DNA of 64,000 nucleotides, from positions 124,001 through 188,000 of the forward strand of contig VRVR01000026.1 in assembly GCA_009859145.1 (NCBI GenBank), given 5' to 3'. Position 1 is the stretch's first letter; every line of letters starts with the position of its first letter. The notes under the pieces were generated by a model, which was given only the letters and a program-made list of their open reading frames with translations, was not told the origin of the DNA and did not search any database. Origin of the DNA: Andalucia godoyi (lineage: Eukaryota > Discoba > Jakobea > Jakobida > Andaluciidae). The position numbers and the translations under genes were made by a program. Shown here piece after piece: positions 1 to 9,199 of this stretch.

Positions 1-392
1 AGCGCAATGGCAACTGTAACAAGCTTCGTTTCTGGCGTCCCGATGAACGGGGCAATGAATCCAAACACACCAATCATGAGCAGAACATGTTGTCTTGACA
101 AAACCAGCTTTCGCACGGAGGAAAGCGACAGCGCAAACAAAGAAAGCGGGGACAAGAGAAACACTTCATATCCAGAAAAGTCCATCTGGACAACCGCAAA
201 GAACCAAACAAGAGAAATCACTTCAGTGAACAACGTCCACATCATCGTCGATGCAAAGAGATCCAGCAAGAACCCAGCGCGCAACGCAGCGGCCGCGGAT
301 CCGGTCGAACCAATGGACGCAGAAGAAGACGACGACGACGACAACGATATTGCAGCAGCAGAAGACATTCCAGCAGAGAAGACAGGGTCCAT
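1..392 (-). CDS. Membrane protein, 5' part only (runs off left edge)
   Basis: An open frame starts at the ATG at 392-390 and stays open to base 1, so only the first ~130 residues are present. The N-terminus has a Ser/Ala-rich stretch with a run of eight serines (residues ~17-25). From residue ~38 it becomes strongly hydrophobic, with about three membrane segments (beginning GFLLDLFAS, VISLVWFFAVV and VLLMIGVFGFIAPFI). The protein is therefore probably polytopic. I do not recognise the family. The opposite strand is also open across this span, but its translation is a charged low-complexity sequence and is most likely a shadow. The start is the first ATG of the frame; an upstream exon cannot be excluded. 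Confidence 0.55.
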   Translation of the reverse strand, partial: MDPVFSAGMSSAAAISLSSSSSSSASIGSTGSAAAALRAGFLLDLFASTMMWTLFTEVISLVWFFAVVQMDFSGYEVFLLSPLSLFALSLSSVRKLVLSRQHVLLMIGVFGFIAPFIGTPETKLVTVAIA

Positions 393-1185
393 ATAAAGAT
401 TTCAAAAGATCAAATGGAAACTTGTGAAGAACAACACCCCACACAACAACACCTTCCAAGAGCAAACGTATTCAAAAAGAAGAAGAAGGGGGGAAACTAC
501 CTCTACGTGAGGGGAGAGAAAGGACACAATGAAGAAACTCCCACTCTCGGGCTTTCAAACAAAACAAAAAACAAAAAAAAAGGAAATAAAGAGGAAATAA
601 ACGAAAGAGAAAGCAGCACATGAAAAAATAACCAAAGGAAGAAAAAAACCAGAAAAAACCAAAGCCGAGACACGTGTGTGCATGCGTGTGTGAGTGGGGG
701 AAGAGAGAGAGTGTGTGGCTCGGGTTCGCGGGAAAACTTTTTTCTTTTTTATTAATTTTCATAGGGATGACTACAGTAGATGTGTGTTGCATCAGCAACA
801 ACGCTCTCGAGCATCACGCGAGGCACCGCTTTCACTTACAGAGCCGTCGACACGGGTCGAATTTCGGCACACGTCTTTTTCTCGCCGCATCTTTTTTTCA
901 ATTTTGGGGTTTGCCGCACAATTGTGAATTGGGGATTTGTGGCAATAATAAAATGACCTTACCTGCACGAACCTCAAGAAGCTTACAATGCAGGATCCTC
1001 TCTTATTATTGCTACTGATTTACTGCGTTTTCATCTCTTTATTTTCTTATTTATGGTTTGTGTTTGTGTTTATATAATAATAATAATAATAATAATAATT
1101 GTTTTTAATTTCTTTTTTTGACTCTTCCTGCATATTCACGTTCTGTTTGTTGGGGATCTGAGGCTGGAAGGGAAGAGAAAGGAGA
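393..1185. other. Intergenic region between divergent genes
   Basis: This stretch separates two divergently transcribed genes and probably holds both promoters. It is rich in purine and pyrimidine runs, with a GTGTGTG-type tract near 674-715 and a TAA trinucleotide repeat at about 1072-1099. No convincing gene or RNA was seen. Confidence 0.5.
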
Positions 1186-3861
1186 ATGGACGGAGTGAAG
1201 GAACGGGCGCTGCAGTGCAAGATTCTGATCATGAAGAACTACACGCTTCTTTGGCGTCGCAAGTTTTCGACGCTGTTGCAACTTGTGTTTCCTTCGTTTA
1301 CGATTCTGCTGCTGTTTCTGTTTGCGCTGGGCATTGATCGGACGTACCCAGCCATCAAGAACCCTCCAATGGAGCAGCTCTCGTACTTGTACCCGTGCAA
1401 AGAAGGCCCGCAAGGATCGTGCTGCAAGCTTGTGTATGGTCCTGATGCGCCGTTTTCGACGGATCTGATGGTCTCGGTTGCATCGTCGCTTGGGTATGGA
1501 TCCATTGGGAATGTCTATCAAGGGTCCGGGACTCCGTCGTCGTCAAACATTAATGTCTTGGTCGGCTCGGACAACATGCAGAACATGTATGACTGGCTTC
1601 TGGGCAATGAAAACAGAACCACGGTTGCAGTCTGGTTCAATTCACGGACGTCCTACACGGTATTTTTCAATTCCACCTGGGAGTCGCCTTACGAAATGAT
1701 TCAGCAACCGTTGATGGTGCAGAGAGGAATCGACGAGGCGATCATTCGGAATGTTACGCAGACGCTGGATTTCCAGCTCAGGCAAGGTTACCGGGCTTTC
1801 CCGTCGCTCGAGGTGAAGCTGCAGGGCCAGGCAATCATCTCCGCCTTCTATGGTGCCCCGTTCTTCTACCTGTCGGTTGCGTTTTCGCTGATCTCCTTGA
1901 TGAACTCCATTGTGAGCGAGAAGGAGGAACGGCTTCGATTCGGCATGAAAATTATGGGTCTCAAGGACTCTGTCTACTGGTGGACTTGGTTGTGGCACGT
2001 AATGAGCATCAACTTTGTCTCCATCTTGATGATGATGGCGTTCGGGTACATCTTTGGACTTCGCTTCTTCACGCAGTCAAACTTCTTTGTGGTGTTCTTC
2101 ATGTTCCTCTCCTTTCTGCTTGCACTCACGCCGTTGTCCTTCTTGCTGACGATCTTCATTTCACGTGCTCGATCTGCGAATGTCGTTGGGTTTGCAGCCG
2201 TCGTGTTTGGAATGTTCTTCATTCTGTTCTTTTCGAACGGTTCGAATGGGTATTCCTGGTATGATCCCAGCGGAATTCGACCGATCTTCTTGATCATCTT
2301 CTACTTCTTCCCATTCTTCAATTTCTCGCGAATCTTCAACGACATCACATTGATCTCAGTGCAACAGCAGTATGATGACTCGAAAGGTGGGTATTCGAGT
2401 GGGGACGGATATTCCTGGTCGGATCTCTACAAGACGGATCTTCTGAAGAGCCAGTACTCTTGGACGATCCCGCCCACGGCAGATTCCTTCTATCTGTTGC
2501 TGTTCAACTTCGCCTTCTACTATGTGTTGACGTGGTATTTCGATAACACGATCCCGTCTGCAGATGGTGTTGCCCACCCTCCCTACTTTTTCTTGCTCCC
2601 ATCGTATTGGTTCGGCGCCAAGAAGGCTTCCTCCAATGACATGAGGCGTCCGGAAATCATGGCGTTGAACCGGGCCCCGGTGGGAGAGACGGAAGATGAA
2701 GATGTTGCACGGGAACGCCAGGCTGCATTCACGACCACGAATGAAACCCCGGGACTCCGCTTGCTTGGACTGGAAAAGTATTTCCAGGCGTCTGTGTTCC
2801 GTAAGGACCCGAAAAAGGACGTGTTCGCAGTTCGTGGAATGTCCTTGTCGATCCCGCAGGGTTCGCTCACTGCTTTACTGGGACACAATGGTGCCGGAAA
2901 AACAACTACAATTTCGATGTTGGTGGGATTATACCCGCCGTCTCGTGGCGCGGCCTACGTTTTCGGCCATTCTATTGAATCCGAGATCGACACAATCCGT
3001 CGATTCATGGGTGTTTGCCCACAGCATGACATTTTGTGGGGCGAACTCACCGGCGCTGAGCACCTTCGAATGTTTGCTCAGTTCAAGAAACTCCCAAAGG
3101 AGAGGATTTCCCAGGAAGTCGAAGAACGCCTCCGAGATGTTGACCTGGATAAGGTTGGATACAAGGTGCCCGTGTCTGCATATTCTGGAGGAATGAAGCG
3201 TCGCTTGTCGGTTGCCATTTCAGCGATCGGAGATCCTCGCATCATTGTTCTCGATGAACCGACAACAGGTATGGACCCAGCATCGAAACGAAAAGTCTGG
3301 AAGCTGATCCACGAACTCAAAAAAGACCGCGTTGTGTTGTTGACTACGCATTCCATGGAGGAAGCGGATGCCCTGTCCGATCGAATCGCCATTATGGCGT
3401 TCGGTAGGTTGCGCTGCATTGGTGATGCAGTTCGTCTGAAGACGCGCTTTGGTGAAGGATATGCTGTGAATTTGGTCACGGATGAGGCCCGAGTTGGTCT
3501 TCTGAAAAGTCGCGTGACATCCCTTTGTCCGAACATGATTGCGAAATCGGACAATGCTGGAAATCTGTTGTTTGGTCTTCCGTTTGCGAAGCAAGCTGAA
3601 TTGAAGCAGCTGTTCGAATGGATTGAGGCGGACGCCCTGGAAGGCGATAGGAAAGTCATCCGTGATTGGGGTCTCTCGTATACCACCCTCGAGGAAGTGT
3701 ATTTGCGAGTCACTCACGATGCCAACTTTGGCTTTGGAGCAGACCAGGCAACAAATTCGATTGAAAACGCCACAAGAAGTGCGAATGCTGGTGCTAGACC
3801 GCAGACTGGTGCGATATACGTGTCCACTGCGAGCGGTGGCGGATATCACAGTGCCTCATAA
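1186..3861 (+). CDS. ABC transporter, ABCA-type half transporter
   Basis: This 891-residue protein has one membrane domain followed by one nucleotide-binding domain, so it is a half-size member of the A subfamily, which usually moves lipids or sterols across endomembranes or the plasma membrane. The first membrane helix is at residues ~25-48. A large soluble loop follows to ~215, then a cluster of helices at ~220-460. The ATPase domain shows Walker A GHNGAGKTT at ~565, the ABC signature YSGGMKRR at ~666, Walker B IIVLDEP with TTGMDP at ~686 and the switch His in LTTHSMEEAD at ~719, all intact. The order and the SGGMKRRLS form of the signature are typical of ABCA/ATH transporters. The substrate is not predictable; a half transporter would act as a dimer. 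Confidence 0.93.
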   Translation: MDGVKERALQCKILIMKNYTLLWRRKFSTLLQLVFPSFTILLLFLFALGIDRTYPAIKNPPMEQLSYLYPCKEGPQGSCCKLVYGPDAPFSTDLMVSVASSLGYGSIGNVYQGSGTPSSSNINVLVGSDNMQNMYDWLLGNENRTTVAVWFNSRTSYTVFFNSTWESPYEMIQQPLMVQRGIDEAIIRNVTQTLDFQLRQGYRAFPSLEVKLQGQAIISAFYGAPFFYLSVAFSLISLMNSIVSEKEERLRFGMKIMGLKDSVYWWTWLWHVMSINFVSILMMMAFGYIFGLRFFTQSNFFVVFFMFLSFLLALTPLSFLLTIFISRARSANVVGFAAVVFGMFFILFFSNGSNGYSWYDPSGIRPIFLIIFYFFPFFNFSRIFNDITLISVQQQYDDSKGGYSSGDGYSWSDLYKTDLLKSQYSWTIPPTADSFYLLLFNFAFYYVLTWYFDNTIPSADGVAHPPYFFLLPSYWFGAKKASSNDMRRPEIMALNRAPVGETEDEDVARERQAAFTTTNETPGLRLLGLEKYFQASVFRKDPKKDVFAVRGMSLSIPQGSLTALLGHNGAGKTTTISMLVGLYPPSRGAAYVFGHSIESEIDTIRRFMGVCPQHDILWGELTGAEHLRMFAQFKKLPKERISQEVEERLRDVDLDKVGYKVPVSAYSGGMKRRLSVAISAIGDPRIIVLDEPTTGMDPASKRKVWKLIHELKKDRVVLLTTHSMEEADALSDRIAIMAFGRLRCIGDAVRLKTRFGEGYAVNLVTDEARVGLLKSRVTSLCPNMIAKSDNAGNLLFGLPFAKQAELKQLFEWIEADALEGDRKVIRDWGLSYTTLEEVYLRVTHDANFGFGADQATNSIENATRSANAGARPQTGAIYVSTASGGGYHSAS

Positions 3862-4070
3862 TACAAATGGAGGACTCCCCAACAGTGTTTTAAAGAGAGG
3901 GGAAAAAGAAAAACAAGCTTGTAAATCAGATATTTCGATGTATCCAAATGAAGAGGGGGACAAAAAAGGGAAGAGAAAGGAGGGGGCGGAGGAGGATGAT
4001 GAAGCAAGAAAGAAGAAAAACACGAGCAAATCAAATTTTTTAATTATTAAAAATAAAAAATAAACCATTG

Positions 4071-4426
4071 AATAATAACACGTTATTGTCATGCATTCGG
4101 AAGTATACATGAACAGACACGGTCAATACTGGCTGACACTAGCACGTTGCTGTGACACAGGAATTCGTGCTTACGCGTAGCCATCTATCATCCGTTCAGC
4201 GCACTGCCAAGAGGCGAACTTCCAAGACACGATCTCGTATCTCCAGGTGCATCAATCGCTGCAACTGAGGACACGAAAGCGCCTGCTGCTAGGGCCGTCA
4301 GAATCAAAAAAATGCACCCTTCTCAGGAACAACGTGTCACGCTGAGAAGGTGGCTCACCGATTGATCGAGATTGAATATGCATGTCTGTTCGTAGATATG
4401 CAGCATGTTCAGTGTATAATATAGGC
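4071..4426 (+). mobile_element. Short non-autonomous Fanzor/TnpB-derived element, copy A
   Basis: This ~356 bp element is nearly identical to copy C (45865-46235) and to the ends of copy B (18612-19066), both in reverse orientation. In the sense direction, a frame ending at the TGA at 4363-4365 encodes ARAVRIKKMHPSQEQRVTL followed by RRWLTD, which resembles the N-terminus of TnpB/Fanzor nucleases (KxRxYPTxEQxxxLRxW). The rest of the nuclease is absent. Immediately downstream is a hairpin at 4379-4402 with arms TGCATGTCT and AGATATGCA around loop GTTCGT. The left end carries a near-palindrome AATAAC-AC-GTTATT at 4074-4087. It lies between the 3' ends of the ABCA and COG3 genes. Boundaries come from where similarity to the other copies stops and are accurate to about 5-10 bp. 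Confidence 0.85.
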
Positions 4427-4456
4427 GAGTATGTCCTCTGTTTTTATTATGTAGAC

Positions 4457-6820
4457 TCAGGGAGGTTGCAACTGCGACTCCGGCATTGAATGTGATTGTG
4501 GGTACTGCGATGCTGTTGGCGACTGCGCGAATTGCAAACCTTGTGCAGGCACAGGACTCGTTTCCGGAGTGGGTAAAGGAGACGACGCCGAACCAGAACC
4601 AGACGCAGCAGAAGATGCGGATAAACGAGGAATCCTTGATGCAACACTCTTTTCCTTTTCTCGAAAAATCATTTCAACGGCATCACTCGACAAGACACCC
4701 CAGGACAGACGATCAGCGGGTGGAACCCCGTGGCTGTGAAGAAGAGATGACATTTGACCAAACGCATCCACAGCATTTTGCCGCACAGGGCCCATCAGAA
4801 GCCTTCGAATCTCGCCGTGGTGATCAAAATAAAGAAACAACTTCTTGAAAATGAGAGGCAGGCGCTCCTCCATGTGACCGACCACACGAGTCATCAGTTC
4901 TGTAACATGGTCCTTTTCAAGGTAAGAATTCTGTTCAACCGAGGTGGAGTGTCGCGAGCGCTGCAATGCCGTTGCTTTGGCAATGTGCGACAGCAGTGGA
5001 TCCAGGAGCAATCGTGTCCACTCCATGACGAGGGATTCGCAGGCTCTCCGCGTCTCCTTCTCCATGTCTCGTTTTGAATCCGAACGAGATTCGCGAATTT
5101 GCAGCCCTTTTGTGAGCCAGAGCAACAAAGACTTTCGACCAGTTAGCAGATCTGCGAAATGGGAAGTCAAACTTGCCAGATCCAGCGTCTTGTCGGTAAA
5201 AATTGCGACGGAATGGAGCTCCTCGAATGAATCTCGAAGATGAAACAGATTTCGAATGAGAAACAATTCACGGTCAATTCCAGGACTCACAGCAGATCCA
5301 ACACAAGAAGCCACACATCCTTCAATCGCTTCGAACGACACGGATTGGAATACAGAGGTATCCAAGCACGACTGCAGCATCTTCAGTAAGGTCACCGTCG
5401 CCGACACAGATCCGTAGTATGCATCGGGATTATCGATCAACACGTCTGGATACTTGGTTTCCCCAGCCGTGTGGGGTACGTAACCTCGAACATCATCCTT
5501 GATGAAGATTTGCGTCCGGAACAGCAATCGCTCCTGCGCGTCATGCATGACTTGCTTAACAACAACCTCGAGTGGCAAAGCCCCGGGTGCATTCTGCGGA
5601 ATCAGACCGCCCAGCATCGTTTCCTTGAGAAAACGCACCAATGCACACAATGCATCCACTCGTGTTTCTCTGATGATCAGTGGGCGCAAATCTTCGACAA
5701 CTCGGTAGAGGAACGATGCCACCAGTTGCGGAACGGACACCGCTGCAGTGTCGCGGAACAAAGCCGCTGCGTAATCGTACTCTTGCTTGCAAGTCGAGAT
5801 GAGATCCTCCATCTTTGGACCAATGAACAAGTCTGTGAACTTTGGAATCGTAATAATCCGTGCTCTCCAGTTTCTGTAATACGAGAGAACATCCTCCAAG
5901 TACACGTCCTCTAGGGACTCGATCTTGTGTTTCAGTTGCGCCCCAAGCATGAGAATACCAATTTCTTGGTCATCTTCAACATTTGCATGTGTTCTAGTGC
6001 TCGCCACAGAAGACGCAGACGGCGTCGCCGCGTGGGAGTTTCCAACGAGAGATTGTTTCGCGCGTTTTTCCTCTCTTTGGAAAGCTCGAATCACAGAATC
6101 CCGCACAGAACCCATCATTTTTGCCTTTGCCACACGCAGTTTGGCGGCTGTCTGCCGTGCTTCCAGGTAGAACGGATGTGACTCCAGAAACGCCAAAGCT
6201 TCATCGAACCCTTGCAGATTGTCGGGAATTTCAAAATACCGAAGCCTCTGCGACAGCGAAACATGCAGCACCTGCAATTCCGACAGCTGTTTCTGCAAAG
6301 TTGTGCACAGCTCGTGGAGCGACGTAGCCCGCTGCGCGGCATCCTTTTGAAAAGTTTCCAGCTCCGCCACAGCCGCAAGTGCAGCGCCAATGTCCACGAG
6401 CGCATCCCGAAGAAACCTCACCTGCATCTCCAACTTTAAGATTTGCTCTTCATATGCTCCTTTCGCCTCTCTCAAAAGCGTCTGTTCATGCTCCTTTTCC
6501 ACAAGTTCAAAAAAGTCCATCGCTCGGATCACCGAGCTCGTCGTTCCCGTGCTCAAACCCGCACCAACACCCGCACCCGCACTCGCAGTGGAGCTCCCAG
6601 ACGCATGCTGATGACCCTGTGTGAACGGGTCCCTCATCTGCACCGAGTCCAGAAACATTTGTTCCTCAGGCGTCAGCTGCGTCAAAGACTCCCATTCCGA
6701 GAGAGAAATGCTCTTCTTTTGCGGCACTACCGAACTAGCTGCAACTGGACTATTTCGACTCGGCAAGGATCGTACGGCATTCCGCGACGATGCAGCCATT
6801 TTCAACTTCCACTCCCCCAA
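4457..6820 (-). CDS. COG3: Conserved oligomeric Golgi complex subunit 3
   Basis: This 787-residue protein matches COG3 (Sec34), a subunit of the COG tethering complex that docks recycling vesicles at the Golgi. The N-terminal ~85 residues are disordered and Ser-rich. A coiled coil covers ~85-190 (FFELVEKEHEQTLLREAKGA and following). It leads into the family-typical segment LRYFEIPDNLQGFDEALAFL then ESHPFYLEARQ, the counterpart of the COG3 region around its 'YFE...LD..I.FL..HP.F.EA' block. Length is close to that of animal and plant COG3. The C-terminal ~40 residues are a Ser/Pro/Gln-rich tail. The first ATG (6820) is used; an alternative ATG lies seven codons downstream (MAASSRN). Confidence 0.88.
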   Translation of the reverse strand: MGEWKLKMAASSRNAVRSLPSRNSPVAASSVVPQKKSISLSEWESLTQLTPEEQMFLDSVQMRDPFTQGHQHASGSSTASAGAGVGAGLSTGTTSSVIRAMDFFELVEKEHEQTLLREAKGAYEEQILKLEMQVRFLRDALVDIGAALAAVAELETFQKDAAQRATSLHELCTTLQKQLSELQVLHVSLSQRLRYFEIPDNLQGFDEALAFLESHPFYLEARQTAAKLRVAKAKMMGSVRDSVIRAFQREEKRAKQSLVGNSHAATPSASSVASTRTHANVEDDQEIGILMLGAQLKHKIESLEDVYLEDVLSYYRNWRARIITIPKFTDLFIGPKMEDLISTCKQEYDYAAALFRDTAAVSVPQLVASFLYRVVEDLRPLIIRETRVDALCALVRFLKETMLGGLIPQNAPGALPLEVVVKQVMHDAQERLLFRTQIFIKDDVRGYVPHTAGETKYPDVLIDNPDAYYGSVSATVTLLKMLQSCLDTSVFQSVSFEAIEGCVASCVGSAVSPGIDRELFLIRNLFHLRDSFEELHSVAIFTDKTLDLASLTSHFADLLTGRKSLLLWLTKGLQIRESRSDSKRDMEKETRRACESLVMEWTRLLLDPLLSHIAKATALQRSRHSTSVEQNSYLEKDHVTELMTRVVGHMEERLPLIFKKLFLYFDHHGEIRRLLMGPVRQNAVDAFGQMSSLLHSHGVPPADRLSWGVLSSDAVEMIFREKEKSVASRIPRLSASSAASGSGSASSPLPTPETSPVPAQGLQFAQSPTASQYPQSHSMPESQLQPP

Positions 6821-6887
6821 GAAATCCTGTTCTATTCAGGAAGCAGAAAGCAGAAAACAGGAAGCAGGAAGCCGGTATTACGATCTA

Positions 6888-7058
6888 CTATTTCTTCTGG
6901 AAAAAGAAGAATTGGGCAATGGGAGGCAGCGCAAGCACAAGAGCAGAGAGTGCGCAAAAGGAATAAAAACTCTTCTGGACAGCCTTCTTTTGGTTGGAAA
7001 TGAACTCAATAGAATGGGCGTCTTCGTATATGCGGCGAAGCTGGATGGGAATAGTCAT
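6888..7058 (-). CDS. Small single-pass membrane protein or terminal exon of one
   Basis: A short frame on the same strand as COG3 ends 67 bp upstream of the COG3 start. From the ATG at 7058 it encodes 56 residues beginning MTIPIQLRRIYEDAHS. A charged stretch (NQKKAVQKS) is followed by one strong membrane segment (FYSFCALSALVLALPPIAQF) and a C-terminal Gln-Lys-Lys, which could act as an ER-retrieval type signal. Codon choice looks like that of neighbouring genes. The sequence upstream of the frame (TTTATTTCAG, then TGTTTAG) looks like a splice acceptor, so this may be the last exon of a slightly longer gene whose first exon I could not place. The family is not recognised. Confidence 0.4.
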   Translation of the reverse strand: MTIPIQLRRIYEDAHSIEFISNQKKAVQKSFYSFCALSALVLALPPIAQFFFFQKK

Positions 7059-7254
7059 CCAAGTGCAGACGTCCACTAAACACTGAAATAAAAAATGGAA
7101 AAAAGAACAGAAAGCTATCCAAGAATCATATGTACATTACAAGCCCATTTATATATGAAACAGAGAGAATGCGTTTTTGGTTGCAATCTGCAGCAGCAAG
7201 CTACGACAGATACTGCAAAGTCTTCAAGTATTTATCTTTTTAGTTTGTTGTTTT

Positions 7255-7830
7255 CTTCTCGACGCCTACATTGTACACTAATCCACGGATAATCGTCGCT
7301 GATCACCCATAATCAATGTTGCAACCCAAGAACATGCATGGCATTGATTGGGAACGGGGTAGGCCGCAACACGCCCCTCGGCATGAGAGACGTTCCTAAG
7401 ATAGATGTGGATGTTGCGCGCGCCGTTCCAATTGCAGTCGAGCGTGCATTTGCACGATGGGCAACAAAGCACACCTTGTTTCCACACAACCTACGATGGA
7501 TTTCTCCCGCAACGGCCGCACGTTTTAGACACGTATTCCTCCGTCACAAGTCGCAATCGACACCTGCCGCGCCGCTTTGCATCGGATCTGCCGCCTTTTC
7601 CCGCAGCGTCATCTGCGACGTCTCATCGAGTAGCGCATCGTCATGCACGTCGCGGGCAACGAAGCAGGTGGTGATGGCTCGCTCGACGTCGGCGAGGCAG
7701 TACATGCGATGGGACCTGACGTGGATGCTGCGGATCTTTCATGGCGGCGGTAGAGATGTCATGCGTCTTGCGCAGCGTTGCGGGCGTGACGGACACGGTG
7801 CGTTGCATGGACAGTAAAAATAATGGAATG
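7255..7830 (-). pseudogene. Decayed Fanzor/TnpB-like nuclease, C-terminal region
   Basis: The reverse strand keeps the diagnostic C-terminal zinc-ribbon region of the TnpB/Fanzor family. VTEEYVSKTCGRCG (7506-7547) matches the 'V.E.YTSKTCS.CG' block, and CPSCKCTLDCNWNGARNIHI (about 7412-7470) matches the second Cys pair plus the (D)xxxNGARNI block. Just upstream a run of RLREKAAD-like sequence is in a different frame, so at least one frameshift has occurred; no N-terminal half was found. The 3' end at about 7262-7284 (sense GTGTACAATGTAGGCGTCG) nearly matches the right end of copy C at 45.87 kb. The Cys-rich frame alone is an open stretch at 7278-7487. It is a relic and not a working nuclease. 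Confidence 0.8.
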
Positions 7831-8150
7831 AAATGAAATGAGCGTCGCTGTGCGAGAATGCAACGCGGCGGTGTGTGTATAGGGTTTTCATGATCAAAAT
7901 GGGACGAAACGAATCGGGCATCGTGTGACGGAGTTGCCAAGATAGCAAAAGCATGCGCATGAGCGCGTGGCAGTGTTTTTGTTTTCGTGCGCTTGAGACT
8001 GCTTCATCATATCGCAACAAGTGGCAGCGGCACTCGGCCTGTTTTGCTGCTTCATCGCTTTCATGTTTGCTGATGAAAACGTGGACGCAGTAGCAAGGAA
8101 AAGAACAAGTGCAGAGCACCCGACTGGACGTCTTGGACAGTATCTTGTCG
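7831..8150. other. Intergenic region between Fanzor relic and orphan gene
   Basis: Nothing supported was found here. The stretch contains short open frames on both strands without recognisable motifs and probably holds the promoter of the gene starting at 8151. Confidence 0.4.
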
Positions 8151-9199
8151 ATGGATGAGCTTAAAAGAGCTCTGTATGCATTTGCAGATGCATTTCCCGA
8201 GGACGTAATGTACGTCTTTTCTCTTTTTCTTCTTTTTTCTTCTTTTCATTTTATGTTTTGTTTGTTGCTGCTGTTCCCTTTTCCCTATTCTGCGCTGTGC
8301 TCGCTTGATGCGGTGCGGTACTGTATGGTGTAAATTGAGAAATAGAGAGGGAAGGGGGAAGACTAATCAGATGTGCTCATAGACGATTTCGGGGATATCC
8401 GGGCAGGCTCATTTTGCGATTGATTGACGTTATTGGAGATCGAACGGTTGTGGAGCAAGCTGCAATGGCATGTGCACAACAGTCCACTGATGATGCATTG
8501 TCACTTTCTACGCCTAATTTTGCAACAACAACAACAACCGCTACTACTACTACTACTGATGTTGGTGGTGCTGCTGGAACTTTGGACAGCCAGTTGCTGG
8601 GGCTTGAGGATTACTTGTACAATGTGCTGGACAGCAGACCGTCAGTCTATCGTCCAGCGGTGTTTACGGAAGCAATGGAGGACCTTGTACGGAGGCAGCA
8701 GAGAGATATGGAAATTTTCGAAAAGAACCGAGATAAATTCGCGGCTGCGTTTCTCCTGTCGAAAAAGTACCAGATGATGTATGGATCGCAGTTTTCGTTG
8801 ATTGTGCAGAACCTGGCGAATTACCTGCGAGATCCAAAGTTCTATCTTCGTTTTGCTGCAAAGTACCTGAAGGACCAGGGACAAAAGAAACGATCGGCGG
8901 GAAAGTTGGTGATGTACCGTGGACTCTACTATCCACCAGAAACGTTGTCTGGGTTCACGGACCGTGAGAGGCATGCGGATCCGGAAGCTGTCATTCGCGA
9001 TCGGCTGCGCATGTACAATCGAGAGCGGTTCGAACTCGGAAATGCAAGTGCGCGAGGCACCGCCGACGTGTCTCTCGGCGGACTACTGCCAATCATGCGC
9101 CAAGAACTCGCAGGCACTCTCGTTCCTCTGCAATCCTCATCCTCTTCCTCTTCCTCTTCCGTCTCTTCTACCATCGCTGCCCCTCGCAACGACCGATGA
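8151..9199 (+). CDS. Uncharacterised protein, two exons
   Basis: Exon 1 (8151-8209) encodes MDELKRALYAFADAFPEDV. It ends at a GTACGT donor, and exon 2 starts at 8407 after the acceptor CCGGGCAG; the joined frame reads PEDVMLILRLIDVIGDRTVV and gives 283 residues. The middle holds a Thr-rich low-complexity run. A conserved-looking helical segment follows at ~95-215 (LLGLEDYLYNVLDSRPSVYR, then LVRRQQRDMEIFEKNRDKFA, ending DRERHADPEAVIRDRLRMYN). The C-terminus has a run of nine serines. No signal peptide, membrane segment or catalytic motif is visible and I do not recognise the family. The splice prediction is supported by both consensus sites and the uninterrupted helix across the junction. An additional 5' exon is possible because the frame is open upstream of the ATG. 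Confidence 0.6.

Noticed and set aside
7-396. Open frame on the plus strand opposite the left-edge membrane protein
   Set aside because: It is a charged low-complexity translation with Asp runs; the minus frame reads as a normal membrane protein and is open to the edge.
940-1000. Minus-strand GTAAGG donor-like site that could be an upstream exon of the left-edge gene
   Set aside because: No acceptor or continuing frame could be tied to it.
3078-3713. Long minus-strand frames inside the ABC transporter (also seen inside importin, WD40, FAN and coiled-coil genes)
   Set aside because: Shadows of strongly supported genes, without motifs of their own.
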